A DNA stretch of 64,000 nucleotides from Pseudomonas sp. NKUCC02_KPG (GTDB lineage Bacteria > Pseudomonadota > Gammaproteobacteria > Pseudomonadales > Pseudomonadaceae): NCBI RefSeq assembly GCF_019345465.1, contig NZ_JAHKRC010000013.1:121290-185289 (forward strand). Direction: 5' to 3'. A program made the position numbers and the translations under genes. Under the pieces are notes generated by a model. It was given only the letters and a program-made list of their open reading frames with translations. It did no database searches and was not told where the DNA came from. How positions within the stretch are numbered: position 1 is the first letter of the stretch; each line of letters opens with the position of its first letter. Positions 42,880 through 51,336 of the stretch are shown piece after piece.

Positions 42880-44802
42880 TCAGCCGCGAATGGCGGGGGC
42901 TCGCTGCCAGTCCAGTTCCGTGGCCGGCATCGGGCGCCCGAACCAGTAGCCCTGACCCAGGTTGCAGTTGAGGTCGAGCAGGAACCGCGCCTGCTCGACC
43001 TGCTCGATCCCCTCGGCGTGCACCTGCAAGCCCATGCTTTGTCCCAGCGCAATGACGGCACGCACGATCGCCACATCGTCATTGTCCCCGGGCAACCCGG
43101 CGACAAATCCCTGATCAATTTTCAGTTTCTGTACAGGCAATCGCTTGAGTCGCAGCAACGATGAAAAACCGGTGCCAAAATCATCGATGGCCAGGCGCAA
43201 ACCCAGCGCTCGCAGACGATGCATCTGTTCCAGTGCGACTTGAGAGTTATCCATCACCGCACTTTCGGTCACTTCCAGCTCCAGCAATGCAGGGTCCAGC
43301 CCCGTGTCTGCCAGCACCGTTGAAACCAGCGTGTACAGCTCGGGTCGCGCAAATAACCGGCTGGAAATGTTCACCGCCACAAATGACAATTTCAGGCCAG
43401 CCGCTTGCCACTGAACCATCTGCCAACAGGCCTGCTCCAACACCCAGGCGTCAATTTCTGCAATCAATCCGGTGCGCTCGGCGATCGGAATAAACTCTCC
43501 CGGCGACAACAGCCCCCGCAGTGGATGTTCCCAGCGCACCAGCGCCTCAACACCAATCAGGCGACTGGTTTGCAGATCGTGCACAGGCTGGTAATACACG
43601 CGCAGCTCATGCTGTTCCAGGGCACGGCGCAAATCCCCGGCCACCTCAATACGGTACTGCGCATGGGCTGTCAGCTCTTCGGTGTACAAGGCATAGCCTT
43701 CACGCCCTGTGCTTTTGGCCTTGAACAGGGCCGAGTCGGCATTGCGCAGCAATTGCTCGGCATTCAATGCGTCTTTGGGGAATACGCTGATACCGATACT
43801 GGCGCTGATAAACAGCTGGTGTTTATCGACATCGAAGGCGCCTTTCATGACCTCCAGCACCTGTTGCGCAGCATTGGCGGCATGGGCCACTTGCGGGCAA
43901 TTATCGACCAGCACGGCAAACTCATCGCCACCCAGTCGAGCCACGGTGAAGCCTTTGCCAAATACCCTCTGCAAACGGTCCGCGACTGCCTTGAGCAAAA
44001 GATCACCGACGTTATGGCCCAGGCTGTCGTTGATGATCTTGAAGTGGTCGAGGTCGACCATCAGCAGCGCACAGCCCGTCTGATGGCGCTGCGCAGAAGC
44101 CAGAGCCTGCTCGGTACGGTCAGTAAACAACAGTCGATTGGGCAAGTCAGTCAGCGGATCGTGATGAACAAGTCGTGCCAGTTCGCTCTGGGAGTTCTTG
44201 ATCGCGGAAATGTCTGAAAAAACCGCGACATAGTGAGTGACCTGACCCTTGTCATCGGTAATCGAGCGGACTGTCTGCCATTGCGGGTAAATCTCGCCAC
44301 TTTTACGCCGGTTCCAGATCTCTCCGTGCCAGTCACCGCTTTCGTCTATCGACTTGAAGATCGCCTCATAGAACGCAGGACCATGGCGACCCGACTTGAA
44401 CATGTTCGGTCGATGGCCCAGCACCTCTTCGGCCGAGTAACCGGTGATCTCAACCAACGCTCGGTTCACATGCACAATTACACCGCGACTATCGGTGACC
44501 AGCACCCCTTCGCGCGTGCAATCAAAGACCACGGCCGCCTGGCGCAAGCGTTCCTGATCCTGACGCTGACGCTTCAAGCCGGGGCTCATGCCCAAAAAAC
44601 CGAACAGGCGAGCCCGGGCGAAGAAAATCAGTACGGCACTGAAAAAGGCAAAAACATAACCGTTTATCAGCTGCCAATGCGCCAGCTGCGCTGAATCATC
44701 GAAATAACTGTTCAATAAATGATCAGTTGTCAACAGCCAGAAAACCGATAGCAGCCCGTATAACAAGGCCGTACGCAAGGCATCTCGGGAGGAAACAGAC
44801 AT
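42880..44802 (-). CDS. Membrane PAS-GGDEF-EAL cyclic-di-GMP protein
   Basis: Protein of 640 residues. Two membrane segments (about 10-30, 46-64), PAS domain (~85-200), GGDEF domain with intact RLGGDEF (289-295), and EAL domain with GVEALVRW (417-424) and the distal DDFGTGFSSL and RLPVQKLKIDQGFV loops. Both catalytic motifs look intact, so it may make and break cyclic-di-GMP. No RxxD inhibitory site precedes GGDEF (GKGF occupies that place). The ribosome site is weak. Which activity dominates cannot be told from sequence. Confidence 0.9.
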   Translation of the reverse strand: MSVSSRDALRTALLYGLLSVFWLLTTDHLLNSYFDDSAQLAHWQLINGYVFAFFSAVLIFFARARLFGFLGMSPGLKRQRQDQERLRQAAVVFDCTREGVLVTDSRGVIVHVNRALVEITGYSAEEVLGHRPNMFKSGRHGPAFYEAIFKSIDESGDWHGEIWNRRKSGEIYPQWQTVRSITDDKGQVTHYVAVFSDISAIKNSQSELARLVHHDPLTDLPNRLLFTDRTEQALASAQRHQTGCALLMVDLDHFKIINDSLGHNVGDLLLKAVADRLQRVFGKGFTVARLGGDEFAVLVDNCPQVAHAANAAQQVLEVMKGAFDVDKHQLFISASIGISVFPKDALNAEQLLRNADSALFKAKSTGREGYALYTEELTAHAQYRIEVAGDLRRALEQHELRVYYQPVHDLQTSRLIGVEALVRWEHPLRGLLSPGEFIPIAERTGLIAEIDAWVLEQACWQMVQWQAAGLKLSFVAVNISSRLFARPELYTLVSTVLADTGLDPALLELEVTESAVMDNSQVALEQMHRLRALGLRLAIDDFGTGFSSLLRLKRLPVQKLKIDQGFVAGLPGDNDDVAIVRAVIALGQSMGLQVHAEGIEQVEQARFLLDLNCNLGQGYWFGRPMPATELDWQRAPAIRG

Positions 44803-44951
44803 AAGAAAGTTAAAGCACCTACAAAAAAATGGGAATTATAGTGTAAGAAACATCCAGCCACTCTTATCTGAAAGGGCGACTGGTTTTATCTGGCTGCATG
44901 GTGATAATGCGTGTTGCAGTTTTTTTCATCTTCCCGAGGGCCAAACAGCCT

Positions 44952-46136
44952 ATGTGGTACAACGGTTTTCTCGACTTGTCGGCCTGGCAACTGGTGGCAG
45001 TCACTCTGTTGATGACCCACGTGACCATTATCGGTGTCACGGTTTATCTACACCGCTACTCGGCCCATCGCTCGCTGGAGCTTAACGGTGGCCTGAAACA
45101 CTTTTTCCGCTTCTGGCTGTGGCTGACCACGGCGCAGAACACCCGTGAGTGGACAGCCATCCACCGCAAACACCACGCCAAATGCGAAACCGTCGATGAC
45201 CCGCACAGCCCGGTTATCAAAGGGTTATCGACCGTTTTGCGAAAAGGTGCAGAGCTGTATCGCGAAGAAGCTCAAAATCCTGAAACATTGCGTATTTACG
45301 GCAAAAACTGCCCTGAAGACTGGATTGAGCGAAATGTTTACTCGCGTTACAAAATGCTGGGCGTGGCAATCATGCTGGTCATCGACCTGCTGCTGTTCGG
45401 TGCCATCGGCCTGACCATCTGGGCCATTCAGATGATGTGGATTCCGGTATGGGCAGCAGGCGTGGTCAACGGCCTGGGCCATGCTGTGGGTTATCGCAAC
45501 TTTGAATGCCGCGACGCTGCCACCAATCTGGTGCCGTGGGGCATCATCATTGGCGGCGAAGAGCTGCACAACAACCATCACACCTACCCCAATTCGGCCA
45601 AGCTGTCGGTCAAGAAGTGGGAGTTCGACCTGGGCTGGGCCTGGATAAAAGTCCTCAGCTTTTTGCGCCTGGCCAAAGTTCAGCGTGTAGCGCCAATTGC
45701 CCACCGGGTGGAAGGCAAAGGCAATCTGGACATGGACACCGCGATGGCGATCCTCAACAACCGTTTCCAGATCATGGCCCAGTACCGAAAGCTGGTCATT
45801 GCACCGCTGGTTCAGCAAGAGCTGGCCAAGGTCGATCACTCGGTGCGTCACCAGTTCCGTCGCGCCAAGCGCCTGCTTTCACGGGAGACCAGCCTGCTTG
45901 AAGAGCGTCATCACCAGCGTATCGAAACGATGCTGGAGCACAGCCACTCGCTCAAAGTGATTTACGAAAAGCGCCTGGCCCTGCAACAGATCTGGGTCAA
46001 GACCAGCACCAATGGTCACGACATGCTGGCAGCGATCAAGGAATGGGTACACGAAGCAGAAGCCAGCGGGATTCAGTCGCTGCGCGAATTTGCTCACCAG
46101 CTCAAGACCTACTCGCTGCGTCCTGCGACGGTTTAA
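44952..46136 (+). CDS. desA: Membrane fatty acid desaturase (DesA-type)
   Basis: Protein of 394 residues with four or so membrane segments and three His boxes: HRYSAHR (about 34), HRKHH (about 71) and HNNHH (about 206). These bind the di-iron centre that introduces a double bond into acyl chains of membrane lipids. The sequence is close to the DesA aerobic delta-9 desaturase pattern. The C-terminal 120 residues are helical and charged. Start MWYNGFLDLS; an upstream in-frame ATG at 44898 adds 18 residues of doubtful value. Confidence 0.88.
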   Translation: MWYNGFLDLSAWQLVAVTLLMTHVTIIGVTVYLHRYSAHRSLELNGGLKHFFRFWLWLTTAQNTREWTAIHRKHHAKCETVDDPHSPVIKGLSTVLRKGAELYREEAQNPETLRIYGKNCPEDWIERNVYSRYKMLGVAIMLVIDLLLFGAIGLTIWAIQMMWIPVWAAGVVNGLGHAVGYRNFECRDAATNLVPWGIIIGGEELHNNHHTYPNSAKLSVKKWEFDLGWAWIKVLSFLRLAKVQRVAPIAHRVEGKGNLDMDTAMAILNNRFQIMAQYRKLVIAPLVQQELAKVDHSVRHQFRRAKRLLSRETSLLEERHHQRIETMLEHSHSLKVIYEKRLALQQIWVKTSTNGHDMLAAIKEWVHEAEASGIQSLREFAHQLKTYSLRPATV

Positions 46137-46160
46137 AGACTGGCCCGCCTCCACCGATCA

Positions 46161-46188
46161 GGTGGGAGCGGGCTTGCTCGCTCCCACC
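46161..46188. terminator. REP-derived hairpin between desA and HDOD gene
   Basis: GGTGGGAGCG, loop GGCTTGCT, CGCTCCCACC: perfect 10-base stem built from the REP core; placed between convergent genes, so a probable shared transcript end without T-run. Confidence 0.6.
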
Positions 46189-46189
46189 A

Positions 46190-47404
46190 CTACGGTTTAT
46201 CGATCAGCTGTGAAAGCTGCGACATACCCACCCGCAACAAGCGAGCCGTCTTCCCGCCAGCCACCTGGGCAATCCCTTCTTCTGACTCCAGATTGGCCAC
46301 TTGCGCCGCAAGATTCATCACCAGCGCTTCGCGCGAATACACCCCGCCACCCAAGTGATAAATCGCAGCTATCAACTCGCGCAACTCCAGCGGCAAGCGC
46401 CAGCGCGTGCGTAACGCCGAGCCGTAGGCGGCCCCGAATTCGCTCAGAGATGAGTCAATGGCCTGGGTGTCCAGCTCACCACCGGCCTGCTGCCACTCCT
46501 CAAGACTGCGCAACAAGGCCAGATCGCCCAATCGATGCAACAGCCCGGCACAATAGCAACGCTCCTGATCCAGATTGAGCATGCCCGCGAGCGTACGGCC
46601 GTAGTGCGCCGTACGCAGTGACACAGCCCACTGCTGTTCGGCGTAATCGGCCAGGCAAGGGTCCGTCAGTTGCGGGTTGCGCTTGAGGGTCAGCCCAAGG
46701 ACCAGATTCATGCTTTGCGCAGCCCCCAGCGACTGCAACGCTTGTGCAAGGGTCTGGGCAGGGCTGGGGCGATGGTGTGCAGCGCTGTTGGCCGCCGCAA
46801 TCATGACAGCGGTAATTTGCGGATCAGTGCCCACGCCCTGCTCAAGCCGTTCAAGGTCCAGTCCTTCTGGAACGTGACTGCTCTTGAGCGCCGACTGCGC
46901 ATCAACCAGCAGCGGTGCACCATCAGAAGATGCACGGCGCTGCTCCAGAAACTTCCTGAGGGTCATGCCGGGGGCCAGCGGTGGTGCTTCGCACGAAATC
47001 TCTTGCCCTGCATTGAGCAGCAGCCCCTTGAGCCGCATGGTCAGGCCGGCAATGTCCAGCGGTGTCGTCAGGTAGGCTGTTGGCGCCAGCGGCAATGCTT
47101 CGCGCACACTAGCGCTGTCATTACGCGCACTCAGCAAAATAAAAGGCTGCGCTGGAACAGCCCGGCGCTGACGCACAGTGCGCAACAAATCCAGGCCGCT
47201 GACTCCGGGTAAATCACGATCAGCAATCACAAGTCCGTAGTGTTTTTTGCTCAACTGCGCGAGCGCTTGCTGACCATCCCCACATACATCCAGCTGGGCA
47301 TCACAACGTACCGTCAGTACCACCTGCTTGAGCAAGTCCTGAGTCCAGGGGTCGGCCTCGGCAATCAATACAGTGGGCACCGCGCTTAAATCTACAACCG
47401 TCAT
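46190..47404 (-). CDS. Response regulator with HDOD output domain
   Basis: Protein of 404 residues. Receiver domain (about 8-130) with VLIAEADPW and phosphoacceptor in VIADRDLPGVSGLD, then an HDOD domain (~200-390; VMIAAANSAAHHRPSPAQTLAQALQSLGAAQSMNLVLGLTLK; GLLHRLGDLALLRSLEEW). HDOD proteins regulate processes such as chemotaxis and c-di-GMP turnover; no enzymatic HD residues are assured. No kinase gene is adjacent. The start used gives MTVVDLSAVPTVLIAEAD. Confidence 0.85.
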   Translation of the reverse strand: MTVVDLSAVPTVLIAEADPWTQDLLKQVVLTVRCDAQLDVCGDGQQALAQLSKKHYGLVIADRDLPGVSGLDLLRTVRQRRAVPAQPFILLSARNDSASVREALPLAPTAYLTTPLDIAGLTMRLKGLLLNAGQEISCEAPPLAPGMTLRKFLEQRRASSDGAPLLVDAQSALKSSHVPEGLDLERLEQGVGTDPQITAVMIAAANSAAHHRPSPAQTLAQALQSLGAAQSMNLVLGLTLKRNPQLTDPCLADYAEQQWAVSLRTAHYGRTLAGMLNLDQERCYCAGLLHRLGDLALLRSLEEWQQAGGELDTQAIDSSLSEFGAAYGSALRTRWRLPLELRELIAAIYHLGGGVYSREALVMNLAAQVANLESEEGIAQVAGGKTARLLRVGMSQLSQLIDKP

Positions 47405-47492
47405 CCAATTTTCTCTCCGCACAATGCCTGCACCTTAGTCAAAGGCCGCACGCGGTTACAGAAAAAATCACCCAAACAGATAGTTCAAACGC

Positions 47493-47518
47493 AAAAAAAC
47501 CGCCGAAGCGGTTTTTTT
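47493..47518 (-). terminator. Terminator after gabT
   Basis: AAAAAAACCGC, loop CGAA, GCGGTTTTTTT: an 11-base stem with T-run on the minus strand, 31 bases past gabT. Confidence 0.9.
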
Positions 47519-47548
47519 GTGTCTCAGATCACACCCTCAAGGGTGGAC

Positions 47549-48832
47549 TCAAGCCAGTTCAGCGAAGCACTCTTCGATGATGGCCAGGCCTTTGTCCAAC
47601 TGCTCGTTTGGCGAAGTCAGTGGAACCAGCACACGCAGCACGTTGCCGTAAGTGCCGCACGACAGCAGGATCAAACCTTTGTCGCGAGCCTTGGCAACCA
47701 CTTGCGCCACTGCAGCCGCGTTTGGCTTGTGGGAATCGCCGCCTTCGAACAGCTCGACCGCAATCATCGCACCCAGGGCACGCACGTCACCGATCACCGG
47801 GTACTTGGCCTGAATGGCCTTGAGTCCAGTGACCAGACGCTCGCCAACTTCTTTGCAGCGATCCAGCAGGTGTTCTTCTTCAAACACTTCAAGCACTGCC
47901 AGCGCAGCTGCGCAAGCAATCGGGCTACCGGCATAGGTGCCGCCCAGACCGCCTGGAGCGATAGCATCCATATATTCCGCCTTGCCACATACACCGGCCA
48001 ACGGGAAGCCGCCAGCGATGGATTTGGCGAAGGTGGTCAGGTCGGCAGCAACGCCCATCTGTTCCATCGCGAAGAAGGTGCCAGTACGGCCAGCGCCGGT
48101 TTGCACTTCGTCAGCAATCAGCAGGATGCCGTGCTTGTCGCACAGCTCGCGCAGGCGGGCCATGAATGCCTTCGGCGCCACGTAGAAGCCACCTTCGCCC
48201 TGTACCGGCTCGATGATGATAGCGGCGATGTCTTTAGGCTCGGCATCGTTTTTGAAGATGCGCTCGATGCTGGCGATGGAATCGTCAACCGAGACGCCAT
48301 GCATTTCGCACGGGAACAGTGCGCGGAAGATGCCGCCTGGCATCAGGCCCATGCCTGCCGAGTACGGTACGACTTTGCCGGTCAGGCCCAGGGTCATCAT
48401 GGTGCGACCGTGGTACGCGCCGGTGAAAGCGATCACGCCAGCACGGCCTGTGGCAGCGCGGGCGATTTTCACGGCGTTTTCAACGGCTTCAGAGCCGGTG
48501 GTGACCAACAGGGTTTTCTTGTCGAAATTGCCCGGCACCTTGGCGTTGATCTTTTCGCACAGCTCAACGTACGGCTCGTAAGCCAGTACCTGGAAGCAGG
48601 TGTGGGTCAGCTTGGTCAGTTGCTCTTGCACGGCGGCAATGATTTTCGGGTGCAAGTGACCGGTGTTCAGAACAGCGATACCGCCTGCGAAGTCGATGAA
48701 CTCGCGGCCTTCAACGTCGGTGACGGTAGCGTTTTTTGCCGATTCGGCGAAGATCGGGTGAATCTGGCCAACACCGCGCGGTACAGCGGCTTCACGGCGT
48801 TTCATCAGGGATGCGTTGGTCTTGTTGCTCAT
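47549..48832 (-). CDS. gabT: 4-aminobutyrate aminotransferase
   Basis: Protein of 427 residues, class III PLP aminotransferase. LLIADEVQTGAGRTGTFFAMEQ contains the PLP-binding Asp, and the Schiff-base Lys lies in TTFAKSIAGGFPLAG. It moves the amino group of GABA to 2-oxoglutarate, giving succinate semialdehyde for the gabD product. GAGGACACC precedes the ATG. Encoded 175 bases downstream of gabD; likely one operon. Confidence 0.96.
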   Translation of the reverse strand: MSNKTNASLMKRREAAVPRGVGQIHPIFAESAKNATVTDVEGREFIDFAGGIAVLNTGHLHPKIIAAVQEQLTKLTHTCFQVLAYEPYVELCEKINAKVPGNFDKKTLLVTTGSEAVENAVKIARAATGRAGVIAFTGAYHGRTMMTLGLTGKVVPYSAGMGLMPGGIFRALFPCEMHGVSVDDSIASIERIFKNDAEPKDIAAIIIEPVQGEGGFYVAPKAFMARLRELCDKHGILLIADEVQTGAGRTGTFFAMEQMGVAADLTTFAKSIAGGFPLAGVCGKAEYMDAIAPGGLGGTYAGSPIACAAALAVLEVFEEEHLLDRCKEVGERLVTGLKAIQAKYPVIGDVRALGAMIAVELFEGGDSHKPNAAAVAQVVAKARDKGLILLSCGTYGNVLRVLVPLTSPNEQLDKGLAIIEECFAELA

Positions 48833-49007
48833 GGTGTCCTCATTCGCCGCTCTTCAAACGGCAGGGTTCAAGGCTGACGCGCCTGGGAGTCAACGATGCC
48901 AGTATTCGATGATCGACTGGCATGGCGCTCCCGGCCACAGGAACTAACAGTTTGAAACGCAGGGGAGGCATCGCTCTCGTGCCCCCGCTGCCGAACCACC
49001 TGCCGGG

Positions 49008-50450
49008 TTAGATGCCCAGGCAGAGATATTTGATTTCCAGGTAGTCTTCGATGCCGTACTTGGACCCTTCACGGCCCAGGCCCGAAGCCTTGATACCGCC
49101 GAATGGGGCGACTTCGTTGGAGATCAGGCCGGTGTTCACACCCACCATGCCGTACTCCAGGGCTTCCGCCACACGGAACACGCGGCTCAAGTCGCGGGCA
49201 TAGAAGTACGATGCCAGACCGAACTCGGTGTCGTTGGCCATTGCGATCACTTCAGCTTCATCTTTGAAGCGGAACAGTGGCGCCAGCGGGCCGAAGGTTT
49301 CTTCTTTCGCTACGGCTGCGTTTTTCGGCACGTTGATCAGGATGGTCGGCTCGAAGAAGCTGCCTTCCATGCTGTTGCCACCGGCCAGCAGGGTGGCGCC
49401 TTTGCTCAATGCGTCAGCAATGTGTTCTTTGACCTTGGCCACGGCCTTGTCATCGATCAGGGGACCTGTGGTGGTGCCTTCGTCCAGACCGTTGCCGATC
49501 TTGAGCTTGGCCACGGCCACTTTCAATTTTTCGGCAAAAGCGTCGTAGACCGAATCCTGAATGTACAGGCGGTTTGCGCAAACGCAGGTCTGGCCGTTGT
49601 TGCGATATTTGGAAATGATCGCGCCTTCGACGGCCTTATCCAGGTCCGCGTCGTCAAACACGATGAAGGGTGCGTTGCCGCCCAGTTCCAGCGACACTTT
49701 TTTGATGTCCTTGGCGCATTCGGCCATCAGCTGACGACCGATTTCGGTCGAACCGGTGAAGGACAGCTTGCGCACGATCGGGTTGCTGGTCAGCTCGCCG
49801 CCGATGTCACCCGCACTGCCGGTCACAACGCTCAGCACGCCTTTAGGGATGCCGGCACGGTGTGCCAGCTCAACCAGCGCCAGCGCCGAAAACGGAGTTT
49901 GCGAAGCAGGCTTGATCACCATGGTGCAGCCAGCAGCCAAAGCCGGGCCCGCTTTACGGGTGATCATGGCCGCCGGGAAGTTCCACGGGGTGATTGCAGC
50001 GGTCACACCAATCGGTTGCTTGATCACGATCAGGCGCTTGTCTGGCTGATGGCCCGGGATCACGTCGCCATAGACGCGCTTGGCTTCTTCGGCGAACCAT
50101 TCGATGAACGAAGCGGCGTAAACAATCTCGCCCTTGGCTTCGGCCAGAGGCTTGCCTTGTTCCAGGGTCATCAGGCGACCAAGGTCGTCCTGGTTTTCGA
50201 TCAACAGCTCAAACCAGCGACGCAGCTTGTTGGCACGCTCTTTGGCGGTCAGGGCACGCCAGGCGGGCAACGCTTTGTCAGCGGCTTCAATGGCGCGACG
50301 GGTTTCAACCGCGCCCATTTTTGGCACTGTACCGATGATTTCACCGGTAGCCGGGTTGTTGACCTTGATTGTCTGGCCACCGTCCGCATCGACCCAAGCA
50401 CCATCGATATAGGCTTGTTGGCGGAACAACTGTGCGTCTTTGAGCTGCAT
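49008..50450 (-). CDS. gabD: Succinate-semialdehyde dehydrogenase
   Basis: Protein of 480 residues of the aldehyde dehydrogenase family with ELGGNAPFIVFDDADLD (general base Glu) and GQTCVCANR (catalytic Cys). It oxidises succinate semialdehyde to succinate with NAD(P)+. Start MQLKDAQLFRQQAYIDGAW is typical; an upstream ATG adds seven residues. First gene of gabDT; the 328 bases upstream (to the tRNA) hold the promoter and no gene. Confidence 0.95.
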   Translation of the reverse strand: MQLKDAQLFRQQAYIDGAWVDADGGQTIKVNNPATGEIIGTVPKMGAVETRRAIEAADKALPAWRALTAKERANKLRRWFELLIENQDDLGRLMTLEQGKPLAEAKGEIVYAASFIEWFAEEAKRVYGDVIPGHQPDKRLIVIKQPIGVTAAITPWNFPAAMITRKAGPALAAGCTMVIKPASQTPFSALALVELAHRAGIPKGVLSVVTGSAGDIGGELTSNPIVRKLSFTGSTEIGRQLMAECAKDIKKVSLELGGNAPFIVFDDADLDKAVEGAIISKYRNNGQTCVCANRLYIQDSVYDAFAEKLKVAVAKLKIGNGLDEGTTTGPLIDDKAVAKVKEHIADALSKGATLLAGGNSMEGSFFEPTILINVPKNAAVAKEETFGPLAPLFRFKDEAEVIAMANDTEFGLASYFYARDLSRVFRVAEALEYGMVGVNTGLISNEVAPFGGIKASGLGREGSKYGIEDYLEIKYLCLGI

Positions 50451-50798
50451 GTGGGCTTTCCTTAACAGCACCGCGCAGGCGCGGAGCGAATTATTAATAG
50501 TAGAAAGGCGCCATAGAAGGCTGCCGTCAGGAAGTCATTCACTGCCAAAGTATCTAGAAAACGCACAAAGAGTTAGCCGTGCGGTTTAGCACTCAGACAA
50601 GAGCGTTTGAAATCTCAAACGAATCCTAGGGTCAAAGGGGGTAAAGGACAATAGCCTGTTCGAAAAAAAGAACAAGCGGCCATCTTTTACCGCTTTTCCC
50701 CCCGGCCCACATTAATAGCCCATAACGCACCAACAAACACCTGACGAATCAGCAGCATGGACGGGGGACACGCAGATGAGTATTATGGCGCCCGCGTC

Positions 50799-50875
50799 GC
50801 ACCAGTAGCTCAGCTGGATAGAGTACTGCCCTCCGAAGGCAGTGGTCGTGGGTTCGAATCCCGCCTGGTGCACCA
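50799..50875 (+). tRNA. tRNA-Arg (anticodon CCG)
   Basis: 77 bases with encoded CCA. Acceptor GCACCAG/CTGGTGC, D-loop GCTCAGCTGGATAGAG, anticodon stem-loop CTGCC-CTCCGAA-GGCAG with CCG at the centre, and T-loop GTGGG-TTCGAAT-CCCGC. It reads CGG codons. Confidence 0.97.
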
Positions 50876-50881
50876 TCTTCT

Positions 50882-50899
50882 TTCCCTTGTCCAAGGGAA
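50882..50899. terminator. Hairpin after tRNA-Arg
   Basis: TTCCCTT, loop GTCC, AAGGGAA, seven bases past the tRNA. No T-run. Almost the same hairpin follows tRNA-Ser. Confidence 0.45.
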
Positions 50900-51061
50900 C
50901 AGCGTCAAAACCAAGATTCCCCAACGCATTTTTGCCTCTCGCCGAGAATCCGGTGAGTCGTCGTGTGCCTGTGTTTCGGGTTTTTTTTCAGCTAAACGTC
51001 AGCCAGGTTAAATTTTTATGGGCAACTGACGAAAGGCTGGTTACTATACGCGGCGTTTCGC

Positions 51062-51152
51062 GGAGAGCTGGCCGAGTGGCCGAAGGCGCTCCCCTGCTAA
51101 GGGAGTACACCTCAAAAGGGTGTCGGGGGTTCGAATCCCCCGTTCTCCGCCA
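51062..51152 (+). tRNA. tRNA-Ser (anticodon GCT)
   Basis: 91 bases with encoded CCA and the long variable arm typical of serine tRNA (TACACCTCAAAAGGGTGTC). Acceptor GGAGAGC/GTTCTCC, anticodon stem-loop CTCCC-CTGCTAA-GGGAG, T-loop TTCGAAT. It reads AGC/AGU. Confidence 0.97.
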
Positions 51153-51174
51153 TATTTACGCCGTCTATAGATGC

Positions 51175-51194
51175 GTTCCCTTATTCAAGGGAAC
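51175..51194. terminator. Hairpin after tRNA-Ser
   Basis: GTTCCCTT, loop ATTC, AAGGGAAC: perfect 8-base stem 23 bases past the tRNA; near copy of the hairpin after tRNA-Arg. Confidence 0.45.
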
Positions 51195-51266
51195 CGTGTT
51201 TACCCCCCTCAAAAAATGAACACGACGTGCAGTTGCGCGTGGTTTTTTCGCGCCTGCATAAATCCA

Positions 51267-51329
51267 GTGGGAGCGGGCTTGCTCGCGATTGAAACGCTGC
51301 GGTCTTCAGAAAAACCGCAGCGCTCCCAC
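51267..51329. repeat. REP element with nested palindromes
   Basis: GTGGGAGCG (51267-51275) pairs with CGCTCCCAC (51321-51329); inside, CGCTGCGG (51295-51302) pairs with CCGCAGCG (51315-51322). The left half holds the standard REP core. It lies just past the end of the convergent DUF945 gene. Confidence 0.7.
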
Positions 51330-51336
51330 GAATGAT

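Noticed and set aside
47549..48832. 452-codon plus-strand frame opposite gabT
   Set aside because: Shadow of gabT; translation has no family features.
50472..50798. Possible sigma-54 promoter upstream of gabD
   Set aside because: I searched both strands for the GG-N10-GC type -24/-12 pattern and saw no convincing match.
50712..51219. Open frames across the two tRNA genes
   Set aside because: They run through tRNA sequence on either strand and lack coding character.
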